Source of the DNA: Pirellula sp.
GTDB taxonomy: Bacteria > Planctomycetota > Planctomycetia > Pirellulales > Pirellulaceae
Assembly (NCBI GenBank): GCA_021300155.1
Contig: JAJTID010000037.1
Coordinates: 1 to 50,071, forward strand
Direction: 5' to 3'
DNA length: 50,071 bases
Under the pieces are notes generated by a model. That model was given only the letters and a program-made list of their open reading frames with translations. It did not search any database and was not told the origin of the DNA. This document shows positions 26,699 through 34,656 of the stretch, piece by piece. Both the position numbers and the translations under genes were made by a program. The stretch's first letter is position 1, and the number at the start of each line of letters is the position of its first letter.

Positions 26699-26989
26699 AT
26701 GGACATCGATCGCAATCGCTATTTCATGTTCGGAGTCATTCTTTTTCTATTAGGCTTGCAGTTCCGACTCGTGGACTCCTTTGTCCTGAACGAGAGCAGC
26801 ACTCGCGCTCTGCATAAATTTGCACAGAGCTCCAAGATCACCGACAGTAACTTAGCCACAAACATCTTAATGGATGTAGGGAGCCCTCGAAAGAGCGTCA
26901 AGCCTCCCAATTGGGTCGGCTTCGTGCTATTGACGGTGGGTGGCGTGATGTCGCTTCATGCAATGGTGCTACCACCTCGAGGTTCGTAA
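26699..26989 (+). CDS. Small membrane protein, 96 aa, unknown function
   Basis: ATG at 26699. Two hydrophobic segments, about residues 9-28 (YFMFGVILFLLGLQFRLVDSF) and 73-90 (VGFVLLTVGGVMSLHAMVL), flank a hydrophilic loop of about 45 residues. The second segment is followed by the short tail PPRGS. The next gene starts 32 bp downstream and is probably cotranscribed. I do not recognise the family. Confidence 0.7.
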   Translation: MDIDRNRYFMFGVILFLLGLQFRLVDSFVLNESSTRALHKFAQSSKITDSNLATNILMDVGSPRKSVKPPNWVGFVLLTVGGVMSLHAMVLPPRGS

Positions 26990-27021
26990 GCCTTCTCGAA
27001 ACTTAACTCTCGCCATAACCG

Positions 27022-27432
27022 ATGAAAATGAGCCGCTTCACTAGCATATTTCGGTCTCCTGCCTTTTGGGTTGTCGCCGTGGCCTCGGGGCTTGCGGCTG
27101 CTGCGAACTGGACACCTAATGGAAACCAATATGAAAATCTTCGCGCGGATGAGCCGCCTAAGAGTAGCGAGGATGATCGAAAAAAACTGCTTCTTCGCGA
27201 GGGGACCCAGTTAGATGATGTGAAAGGCCGATTTACCCAAGCGGGAGATCGGACTCTGTTCATCGAAGAAGGCACGAATCGAACGACCAAGTGCCTTGAG
27301 AACCTGTGGCTACAAAGAATCGTTTCGTCTCAGAAAAACGACCGTAGTATCACCTGGCAAGTGACAGGCAAAGTGACTGAATTCGAAGGCGAGAACTTTT
27401 TGATTATCGAACTCGCTTCAAAGAATCGGTGA
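27022..27432 (+). CDS. Secreted hypothetical protein, 136 aa
   Basis: Begins with a signal-peptide-like stretch (SPAFWVVAVASGLAAAANW). The mature part has a beta-rich pattern (GTQLDDVKGRFTQAGDRTLFIEE, WQVTGKVTEFEGENFLIIELA) that could be an OB-like barrel, judged by eye. It follows the 96-aa membrane protein and ends one base before the stop of the convergent TPR gene. Function unknown. Confidence 0.72.
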   Translation: MKMSRFTSIFRSPAFWVVAVASGLAAAANWTPNGNQYENLRADEPPKSSEDDRKKLLLREGTQLDDVKGRFTQAGDRTLFIEEGTNRTTKCLENLWLQRIVSSQKNDRSITWQVTGKVTEFEGENFLIIELASKNR

Positions 27433-27433
27433 A

Positions 27434-29233
27434 TCATTGCTTTGGCGTATCGGTCACGTCGGAGCGGTTTGAATTGTTTGGTTTTTCGGTAGGCTTTGCA
27501 GGTGCTTGGGGTTCCTGCTCGGCATTTGCTGGCGGAGTAGTGCTTTCCGCTGCGTCTGTTTTTTTCGAGAGTTGACTTTGTTGTTGTATCGCTCGCAATC
27601 TTTCTTGAACTAGCTTTAGCATTTCTCTTTGCTTTTGAGCTTCTTCTTCGTTTCCTGCGTCCACGTAAATCGACACCAGTTTTTCCCGAGTGGTTAGACG
27701 TTCCGGGCTCTTGGTGAGCGCTTCGATGTATGACTCTTTTGCTTTATCGAAGTTCTTCGCTGCCGCCTCAATGTCTCCCTGCGAGTCTAATAGCTCAGAT
27801 GAACCCGGGGCAACAGCAAGTGCTCGCGAAATATAACCTCTCGCTCGATCAAGATTCGGATTGTCAATCTTTATACAAATCATCGCCGCATTGTTCAAAG
27901 CGATAACCATATTAGGAAGATCGGACAACACGACCTCGTAGTGGGCGAGAGAATTCGCATACTCTTGATTCATCAGCCCGGCTTCGGCTAGTAACAGCCG
28001 CGCAGTATGTGAGGCCCCTTTCTGCGCGATCAATGTCCGAAGATTTCTAAGATTGGCCTCTCCTCGAGAGATGCCTAGCTCTCTTAGAATGGCGAGTTCC
28101 GACTGAATGTCGAGATTTGTGGGATCGGCGACGATAGCCGCATTGAGGAAGTCAATTACTACTTGCCCTTTTCCGTTTTCATTATTGAGGCTCATACGAA
28201 ACTTCAGCCGAAATGCATCCGAGAGACAGCGCCGAAGCTGTGGTTCTGACTGGTTTTTGCGAAGTTCGTTCTGCAAAAAGGGAATAGACTCATCCGGACG
28301 ATTCGTCAGCTGAAACGCGCGAGCGATCGTAAGAACAGCCTTCACTGATTCTTCATCTGGCAGGTTGGACTCTGCCAGAGACTTTTTCAGTCGCGAGATT
28401 ACCAAGTCCGCAGCAAACTTCGCTTGGACCTGCATACTATGCCTTGTGTAAACCAAAACGGGCTCGAGTGCCAGCAGTGGATCTTTTTCAGAGCCCTTTG
28501 CAAGAATGCGTGCTGCTGCATCGATTTGATTCTTTTGCTCTAGTATTTTCGCGTAAAGTGCGTACATCAGTGGCGAGTACTTTTGCCTATCACTCGCAAT
28601 CGCGTTGGATAGATGATGTTCTAGTTCTTCTATCGAGACAGATTCACCCGTTTGAGAACGACGGAAGAGGTCTTCTGCGAGCCAAGCATGAGCCAGATCG
28701 AGACCGGCACGATCCTTCGGTGCCAATGTTTCCATGGTCGCTCGCGCAGCGGACGTTTTTCCCATTCTCGCATTGTTCCAGGCAACGAAATACCTCGCGT
28801 CTTGATCTTCGTTGCCTAGCTGCAAAATCCGCTTGAAAAGCAAATCGATCTTTGATTCTTCTTCGGGGGTTCGACTTTCAACTTGCAGAGGGGCATTCTC
28901 TTTCGGTAGACCGTCCGGGCCTAGACCAACCGCCTCAAAAGCCTGTTTCTTGTACCATTCACGAAGTGACTCCCGCGACTTTAGCTTGCCAGCCAAAATG
29001 AAGCCACCTAATGTGAACAGCAGCAACAACGGCGGAATGATAAAGGAGATGGCTCGCCAATTTCTGGTTTTTCTCCAAAGCGAAAAAAAATCCCAAAGCT
29101 CTCCGGCCAGCTCAACGGGATTCAGATACCAAAGGTTTCTGACACGTTGCGTGCGTTCGATGTCTCGCTCGAATGCGACATCGTCCTCTGGCAATTCATC
29201 TTGCGGTGCTTTGATAGAGTCAGCTTCGTCCAA
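27434..29233 (-). CDS. Membrane-anchored TPR protein
   Basis: A 599-residue protein with an acidic N-terminal stretch of about 55 residues, one membrane helix (about 61-81, AISFIIPPLLLLFTLGGFIL), and then a long array of tetratricopeptide-like helical pairs (ARYFVAWNNARMGKTSAARATME, SLAHYEVVLSDLPNMVIALNNAAMICIK, ARGYISRALAVAPGSSELLDSQGDIEAAAKNFDKAKESYIEAL). The C-terminus (about 550-599) is low-complexity and rich in Gln, Pro, Ala and Asn. TPR domains mediate protein contacts, so this is likely a scaffold. Its stop nearly abuts that of the 136-aa gene on the other strand. Confidence 0.85.
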   Translation of the reverse strand: MDEADSIKAPQDELPEDDVAFERDIERTQRVRNLWYLNPVELAGELWDFFSLWRKTRNWRAISFIIPPLLLLFTLGGFILAGKLKSRESLREWYKKQAFEAVGLGPDGLPKENAPLQVESRTPEEESKIDLLFKRILQLGNEDQDARYFVAWNNARMGKTSAARATMETLAPKDRAGLDLAHAWLAEDLFRRSQTGESVSIEELEHHLSNAIASDRQKYSPLMYALYAKILEQKNQIDAAARILAKGSEKDPLLALEPVLVYTRHSMQVQAKFAADLVISRLKKSLAESNLPDEESVKAVLTIARAFQLTNRPDESIPFLQNELRKNQSEPQLRRCLSDAFRLKFRMSLNNENGKGQVVIDFLNAAIVADPTNLDIQSELAILRELGISRGEANLRNLRTLIAQKGASHTARLLLAEAGLMNQEYANSLAHYEVVLSDLPNMVIALNNAAMICIKIDNPNLDRARGYISRALAVAPGSSELLDSQGDIEAAAKNFDKAKESYIEALTKSPERLTTREKLVSIYVDAGNEEEAQKQREMLKLVQERLRAIQQQSQLSKKTDAAESTTPPANAEQEPQAPAKPTEKPNNSNRSDVTDTPKQ

Positions 29234-29457
29234 GGCGCAATTTCTTTTTTGTGAGACGGCGGAAAATAATCAATGGTGCCAAACAAGCACACGGTTCTTG
29301 TCAAACCACTCTTATCCTACCATATTATCGAACGCATTTTGTCTTATTGAAACAAGTTCTATTCTTGCGAGAATTCCGTCGCATGCAAACGAGAAATCCA
29401 AAAGCGCAAGAAATCCGCAAGGAGCACATTCCTCAAATTTGACACAATCGACCATTT

Positions 29458-30012
29458 CTACTTGCGTGGGCTTTCCCACAGAACGTCGGCTACCTCCAGC
29501 GTGTGATTCGAAAATCGAGCCATCACGAAAAGGAGATCGCTCAATCGATTCAAGAAAATCACAATGTGCGATGCATCACTTACGCGAGCGGAATTTCCAA
29601 AGCTCACGATTTCCCGCTCCGTTCGCCTGCAAACGGTCCGGGCAATGTGCAATTGAGCAGCCTGAACGCTCCCACCAGGCAAAATAAAATTGCGCAACGG
29701 ACTGAGGTACGATTCCAATTGATCGATCCATTGCTCCATTTGAGCAACGTAGTGCTCCCCATGCCACTTGAGTCCATGCTCTTCGGGGTTCGGCGTTGCT
29801 AATTCAGCACCGATCGAAAACAACTGATGCTGAACCACACTCAACATTTCGTCTAGTTCACCAGGCAATCGGTGCGCTCGGGTCAATCCCAGAACCGCAT
29901 TCAATTCGTCGATGGATCCGTAAGCGCAAATACGGGCGTCATTCTTGGGAACTCTCGGTCCACCGAACAAGCCCGTTGTTCCTGCATCGCCAGTCTTTGT
30001 ATAGATCTTCAT
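29458..30012 (-). CDS. Corrinoid adenosyltransferase, PduO type
   Basis: A 184-residue ATP:cob(I)alamin adenosyltransferase that transfers adenosyl from ATP to reduced cobalamin, giving coenzyme B12. The start ATG (30012) shares a base with the upstream gene's stop (TAATG). Family landmarks are all present: the ATP-binding N-terminus KIYTKTGDAGTTGLFGG, then YGSIDELNAVLGLTRA, FILPGGSVQAAQLHIARTVCRRTEREI and LNRLSDLLFVMAR. PduO enzymes are trimeric and need cob(II)alamin to be reduced first. It is last of a coupled trio, directly after a flavoprotein gene. Confidence 0.95.
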   Translation of the reverse strand: MKIYTKTGDAGTTGLFGGPRVPKNDARICAYGSIDELNAVLGLTRAHRLPGELDEMLSVVQHQLFSIGAELATPNPEEHGLKWHGEHYVAQMEQWIDQLESYLSPLRNFILPGGSVQAAQLHIARTVCRRTEREIVSFGNSARVSDASHIVIFLNRLSDLLFVMARFSNHTLEVADVLWESPRK

Positions 30013-31238
30013 TAAACTCTTCCTTCTGACAGATTTTCTGCCATTACGCGATACAAATCCAATTCCTCTCGACCCACGATAACGGCGAATAACTTTCGAA
30101 TCGAATCGAACGCATGATCGAGCCCCGCGCCGGCATTGAGCCCCAGTCGCTCCCCGCAATCATTTAAAGTCGCAAATTCTAATGGACAGGCTCGTAATCG
30201 GTAGTATCCAGGCTCGCAAGTGAAAAAGTCAGGGATGTCACCCCATTCAGGATTGCAATTACGATCATCGATGGAATGCGAAAGAGTCATCGGCCTATTT
30301 GCCGGGAACGCCACAAACAGGTCACAACGAAAATCGACGGCGGTACTATCCGACATCAGCACGTTCAAAAGCCAGCCTGCTTCTTCTTTTTGAATTTTCT
30401 CAATTCCCAACAGTTCATACGTTTGTATCTCGCTAACACGACAGCCTTCAACACGCCCAATGGTCTGTCGAAGCTCATTGCTCCAATGAGCATGATCCGC
30501 GGGAACGATCCATGTCAGTCGGCCGCCTGGGTTGGCAGGATACCATTCCAAATACTCATCCACGAATTGGCATGCACGCGGGCCTACCCCCGTGATGCAA
30601 ATATGCTTGCCCACGATCTGCTTCGATTCGAATTTACGATCGAGTACGGAATGACCGTAGAAGGCATCCTTCACAACCGACTCTCCGATCGCAACCCCTC
30701 CACCTGGTCCGATTCCATCGGTCATTTGATGATGGCCACGGCAATCGATGACAATGTCCGCGCGAGAAGACCATGTTCCTCGATGACGCCCCTCAACCAC
30801 TAGACGAAATTCGTCATTGCATCGCTCTTGAGGCTCGATAGGTTGGTCCCGGAACGTTCTCAATCGAGAAACATTTGAGACCGGACTTAGAAAATGGATG
30901 TCATCAAAAAGCAAATCCGTTTTTGCGAGTGGCAACAGGTACGACTCTGCGTACTCTTTCCCACTCCATACCGCCGAACGATCCGGAATTTGGTAATCGG
31001 GATACTGTGCTTTGATAGCCGCAATTCCAAGCGGAGTTGTACATTGCGCGACACTGACTGCCAGTTTGCGATGATGCCAATCCAGCATGCGATGGCCGAC
31101 GCGACGCGATTCGAAGATTGACACAAAGTAACCTAAGAACCTGGCGTACAGTGCCGTTTCAATACCGACCGGCCCACCGCCAATCACAGCAATGGTTGCT
31201 GGCGATTCAACCTCTGGATCCCAGGGAAGCTCGATCAT
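30012..31238 (-). CDS. FAD-dependent oxidoreductase coupled to adenosyltransferase
   Basis: A 408-residue flavoprotein. The dinucleotide-binding Rossmann motif is near the N-terminus (TIAVIGGGPVGIETALYARFLGY, about 15-37, GxGxxG). DIVIDCRGHH and a second GxG-containing stretch (GKHICITGVGPRACQFVDEYL) suggest two nucleotide-binding parts. No signal peptide; cytoplasmic. The start overlaps the stop of the secreted-protein gene by 4 bp (ATGA), and its own stop overlaps the adenosyltransferase start by 1 bp. Tight coupling suggests related roles. One idea is reduction of cob(II)alamin for the adenosyltransferase, but no sequence motif proves it. The substrate is unknown. Confidence 0.82.
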   Translation of the reverse strand: MIELPWDPEVESPATIAVIGGGPVGIETALYARFLGYFVSIFESRRVGHRMLDWHHRKLAVSVAQCTTPLGIAAIKAQYPDYQIPDRSAVWSGKEYAESYLLPLAKTDLLFDDIHFLSPVSNVSRLRTFRDQPIEPQERCNDEFRLVVEGRHRGTWSSRADIVIDCRGHHQMTDGIGPGGGVAIGESVVKDAFYGHSVLDRKFESKQIVGKHICITGVGPRACQFVDEYLEWYPANPGGRLTWIVPADHAHWSNELRQTIGRVEGCRVSEIQTYELLGIEKIQKEEAGWLLNVLMSDSTAVDFRCDLFVAFPANRPMTLSHSIDDRNCNPEWGDIPDFFTCEPGYYRLRACPLEFATLNDCGERLGLNAGAGLDHAFDSIRKLFAVIVGREELDLYRVMAENLSEGRV

Positions 31239-32560
31239 GGCAAAGGAATATCTACGAGTTCAAAATCGATCTCTTCTTCATTGAGGCTGCCCGGGGCGCG
31301 AAATATAAATTTGCAACCCTTTAGGTCCCCTTCTTTTTCAAACACGTACGACATACCCACGTCATTCTCACCCATTCGAGTCGTCGACCAACCGACATTC
31401 TCTATCCGTTTCAAATCTTTATCGAACATAAACACATCTTGTAACGAAGCCCAACTCTGGACAGAGCCTTTTCCGTCTTCACTCGCCTTTAACGAAACAC
31501 CCACAAGCACTTCGTAAATATCACGATTCTTTCTCGCTTGCTCTAACGTGACGGAAAGCATTCCATTCGTCAATGTCTTGTTGTTCGTATTCACCAGATC
31601 GGTGAATGCGACTGACGCTAACTTACCTGGTAATGTTGCGAAAACTTTTCCATTCCATTTCGCAATTCGTTTCGCTTCGCGCGTCGGCATCTGAACCGTC
31701 AAGCTCGCTTGCATCTGTGAGCCACCTACCGGAGCAAACTCTAATTCGGCATCGGAGCTTGGTGTCAAAATCTCTCCGTTGTCGCACACCAATTCCATCC
31801 CTTCTACTTGAAATTTGATGAGAGAGGGATTGAGCCGAGGCTCCCATGAAAAAAGAATATCAATGGTCAAATAGCTGTTGGTTGGGTCTTGTAGATTGCT
31901 AACCTTGCTGATCATCATGGGCTCTAAACGAAACACACCGCTATAACCAGCCGTCTCGATGCGTAGCGGAGCTGCTTCTGGCAACGGGATCAATCGAATG
32001 TCCTCTCCATCGCCACTCGCTACCGTAAGCCCGAGTTGATCCAACACTTCATCGAATGCTTCCCAGAATGGGGTCTTGTCAAATGCAGCAGTGACTGATT
32101 TGGTGAGGCTGGCAACACCCTCCAATTCGATTTTGTTGCCGGTCATCTCCGAGATCTTGGTTAGTGCATCGGCGCCGGTCATGACTCCAGAAAGCGTCAC
32201 ATACGAAGGTGTTGTTAGTTGCGATTTCTCTTGTTTCTCAAGCTGCGTTCTGACCCTTTCGATACGCATGCGAAATTCTTCGGAGTCCGCGTCGCTAACG
32301 GGTGGCAATAAATCGATAACTTGCGGTCCAAGTGCGACGATAGCGGCCTCCGATTGATCGCGATCCCTTAGTTTATTGGAGTCCAACTCCTTGACTCGTT
32401 GCTCCAGCATCTTGCCAAGAGTCTGGCTGTCAAGCTTCTGCTGCTTGGGAGACGAGGCTTCCTCTTGTGCAAAGCTTAACACGGATACGTGGAGAATAAG
32501 TAGCGAAACGAGTGCAGTCCAAGCTTTCACTCTCTCAAAGAAGGGAGGCATCAGTCGCAT
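31235..32560 (-). CDS. Secreted protein with secretin/STN-like segment, unknown function
   Basis: First gene of the coupled trio, 441 residues, with a signal peptide (AWTALVSLLILHVSVLSFAQ). Residues about 35-110 look helical and charged. Residues about 120-190 (YVTLSGVMTGADALTKISEMTGNKIELEGV..., FWEAFDEVLDQLGLTV) resemble the short STN/secretin N-terminal fold by pattern. The remainder is beta-rich. Why an exported protein is translationally coupled to a cytoplasmic flavoprotein and adenosyltransferase is not evident. I do not recognise the full-length family. Confidence 0.75.
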   Translation of the reverse strand: MRLMPPFFERVKAWTALVSLLILHVSVLSFAQEEASSPKQQKLDSQTLGKMLEQRVKELDSNKLRDRDQSEAAIVALGPQVIDLLPPVSDADSEEFRMRIERVRTQLEKQEKSQLTTPSYVTLSGVMTGADALTKISEMTGNKIELEGVASLTKSVTAAFDKTPFWEAFDEVLDQLGLTVASGDGEDIRLIPLPEAAPLRIETAGYSGVFRLEPMMISKVSNLQDPTNSYLTIDILFSWEPRLNPSLIKFQVEGMELVCDNGEILTPSSDAELEFAPVGGSQMQASLTVQMPTREAKRIAKWNGKVFATLPGKLASVAFTDLVNTNNKTLTNGMLSVTLEQARKNRDIYEVLVGVSLKASEDGKGSVQSWASLQDVFMFDKDLKRIENVGWSTTRMGENDVGMSYVFEKEGDLKGCKFIFRAPGSLNEEEIDFELVDIPLP

Positions 32561-32767
32561 TTTCTAGGGATCTTTCAGGCAATTTGGATGTTACTAGCGT
32601 TGATTTTAGCAGATCAATCCCCATCCCGCTTCTCGCAATATTCGTTCTTCGTTTCACGTCCCTGCTCGTCCGATCAAGTTTGGGCTGATCTACTAAAAAG
32701 CGGGAGCTGTGGATCCCCATACGCGTCGATCAACTTTTACGTTCAACTGTCGGATAGGAGCGAAGGG

Positions 32768-33193
32768 ATGAGCAGTGCAGAGAATCGAATGCCCATGACA
32801 TTGGCCGAGTACCTCGAGTGGGGGCCTTTGCAAACCTTGAAACACGAGTTTTGGGCGGTGTAAGTTTTCTCGCAAGCCGGTGGAACGCGTCAGTACAGCT
32901 TGATCGGCTCGAACTTCCTCGGGGAAATACGTTTTCGATTGAAGGGCCATCCCTGCCAAGCCCATGGAACCAACATGCGAGTACACGTCGAAGCGACGGG
33001 GTACCAAGCGTATCCCGACGTGTCGGTTGTTTGCCCGCCCGTCGAAGGGGACACGGAACATACGAAAACCAAGGAGGGTTTCTGGCTGCTGCTGGAAATC
33101 ATCGGTACTGAACAATCGATCCGCTTGGAGAGCCTCGCTGGCGCGATCCTGAAACTGTCGGATATCTACGACAAAGTTGAATTTCCTGCGTAG
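32768..33193 (+). pseudogene. Uma2-family (DUF820) endonuclease-like gene, decayed
   Basis: Two frames together give a Uma2 outline. The first, from ATG 32768, reads RMPMTLAEYLEWGPLQTLKHEF and stops at 32863; Uma2 proteins begin with a similar MTLEEYLxWE...KHEF. The second, from about 32900, reads LKGHPCQAHGTNMRVHVEATG and YQAYPDVSVVCPPV, then GFWLLLEIIGTEQSIRLESL and LKLSDIYDKVEFPA, matching the middle and the C-terminal strand of the family. The expected active-site stretch between them is missing or out of frame. Uma2 genes are numerous in cyanobacteria and planctomycetes; function uncertain. Indels and an in-frame stop make this a pseudogene. Confidence 0.75.
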
Positions 33194-33255
33194 TGCTCTG
33201 TTCAATCAATCATTCAATGTGTCGGCTTCGATTTGCTGCGTAGCAAGGTGGCTTT

Positions 33256-33297
33256 AGCTTACGCATCGTTTCCGGAAGCTTAGGCATCGTTACCAGA
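33256..33297 (-). repeat. 21-bp tandem duplication across the DUF1415 stop
   Basis: Two adjacent 21-bp units, 33277-33297 (gene end) and 33256-33276. On the minus strand each encodes Ser-Gly-Asn-Asp-Ala-stop-Ala. The units match at 18 of 21 bases, and all three differences fall at synonymous third positions. Confidence 0.85.
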
Positions 33298-33879
33298 TTT
33301 TGAGGCAGTACCCGCCGTGAGGGATGCAATCATTTCTTCCATCCTGGCCCTCCCTATCTGTTTCAAGGTGGCAATATTCGATTCGTAAATCGCCGCAGTA
33401 TCGGGAAAGCTATCGACTGCTCGCGTCACACTTGATTCACGAAGCAGATGAAGCGTCGGAAATGGAGATCGATTGCTGTAGTTCGTGACATCATCGGCTT
33501 TCGTCCCTTCAAATTGATAGTGCGGATGAAAGCTTGCGACTTGAATAATCCCATCCAACTCCAACTCTTCAAGTGTGGCATCGCAATCCACAAGGAAATG
33601 CAGATAGTCTTGAAAATCCGCAAGCACTTGGGGATGGATTAGAAGTGTCGATTCAATTTGATCGGGACGGGCCGCAACCAACCCCGTCAACTCTCGTTTC
33701 AAGTCTTCACGCAAAGCCTCGCTGTTGTTGGCAAAACTTACGGAATAGCGAATCTGGCGTTTGACGTGGATCGACTTCGCAAACGGACAAAGATTCAATC
33801 CAATCACCACCTTTTCTAACCAAGCGGTTGTTGCCGCAATCACTTTTGTCTGGAAAGTATTTCCCTCATTTGTACTCAC
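33280..33879 (-). CDS. DUF1415 family protein
   Basis: A 199-residue protein starting at GTG 33879. It has clear DUF1415 signatures: WLEKVVIGLNLCPFAKSIHVKRQIRYSVS, IQVASFHPHYQFEGTKADDVTNYSNRSPFPTLHLLRE, and DTAAIYESNIATLKQIGRARM. The conserved Cys in LCPFA is present. Function of the family is unknown. It starts 6 nt after the stop of the upstream small secreted-protein gene, so the two are probably cotranscribed. The last codons and stop are duplicated in tandem just downstream (33256-33297). Confidence 0.93.
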   Translation of the reverse strand: MSTNEGNTFQTKVIAATTAWLEKVVIGLNLCPFAKSIHVKRQIRYSVSFANNSEALREDLKRELTGLVAARPDQIESTLLIHPQVLADFQDYLHFLVDCDATLEELELDGIIQVASFHPHYQFEGTKADDVTNYSNRSPFPTLHLLRESSVTRAVDSFPDTAAIYESNIATLKQIGRARMEEMIASLTAGTASKSGNDA

Positions 33880-33885
33880 AATAGA

Positions 33886-34194
33886 TCATCCTAACGTCCA
33901 CGGGCTAAGGTTTTTCTCGGGTACCACAAACCACACTCGCCCGCCGGAAAACCCCGACAATACATCAGCATGAATCGCTTCTTGAACAGGCGTCCCTTTC
34001 CAATAGTCCACGTAGAGGAACTGTTTTCCGCTACTGAGCATCAGCGATCCCTCAATCCGGGATGGTCGCACGTCGTTAGCGTTGCCTGTCAGATAGTATT
34101 CAACATCATCGGCAGCCGCCGCATAGCAGCAATGGTGGCCGTATTGCCATCCGACGGAAAGAATCAAAATGCCAAGGTATTTGAGTAAGTGCAT
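33886..34194 (-). CDS. Small secreted hypothetical protein, 102 aa
   Basis: ATG at 34194 begins a signal-peptide-like N-terminus (MHLLKYLGILILSVGW, then CCYAAAADD); an ATG 10 codons earlier (34224) is also in frame. The mature part is about 75 residues (VEYYLTGNANDVRPSRIEGS, GKQFLYVDYWKG, FSGGRVWFVVPEKNLSPW). I do not recognise it. It sits 6 nt upstream of the DUF1415 gene. Its start diverges from the broken gene at 34260. Confidence 0.6.
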   Translation of the reverse strand: MHLLKYLGILILSVGWQYGHHCCYAAAADDVEYYLTGNANDVRPSRIEGSLMLSSGKQFLYVDYWKGTPVQEAIHADVLSGFSGGRVWFVVPEKNLSPWTLG

Positions 34195-34259
34195 CACCCC
34201 AATATAACCTCGCGGAAGTATCACGTCGCGGGAGCGATCTTTAGTCGCGTATACGCTCG

Positions 34260-34650
34260 TTGGATCTGGCTTCGTTGATTCGATTGCAACGCGAGCTTGC
34301 AGCTTTAAACCCGGTAGCCTTCAGCAGGTTTGCGGCCGGGAAACTCGAGGGTGAGGGACTGAATCACGGGTTACTCGCGTTGGTAAATAATGCTCGCAAC
34401 CAATCGACTCGGCTTATACTGCATCGACTAGAACACATCGAGATAGCCGCGTCGCAAAATCATTCCATAGGTGAAGTTTGGTTGGGGTGAATTTTGGTTG
34501 GAACAATCACAGCCGATGGTTGCCCCTGAAACACCGGACGGAACTCCGGATTTTGCCGAATTGCTAGAACACGATCCATTAAGACCTGCGGGTTTTTTAG
34601 TCTTTTTCGACAAATTCAAAGGCGATATGCTCCCAGAATCTATAAATTAA
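34260..34650 (+). pseudogene. Gene interrupted by a 16-bp tandem duplication, unknown family
   Basis: A frame from TTG 34260 (LDLASLIRLQRELAALN...RLEHIEIAASQNHSIGEVWLG) stops at 34490. A second frame reads GEFWLEQSQPMVAPETPDG and TPDFAELLEHDPLRPAGFLV and ends at 34650. The junction holds two copies of a 16-bp unit (34471-34486 and 34487-34502; 14 of 16 bases match). Removing one copy fuses the frames exactly into a 124-residue protein with HSIGEFWLEQSQP across the join. The second part alone could be made from GTG 34471 (59 residues). I do not recognise the family. The start codon is weakly supported, so the gene could also be read as two small proteins. Confidence 0.5.
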
Positions 34651-34656
34651 TGCCTT

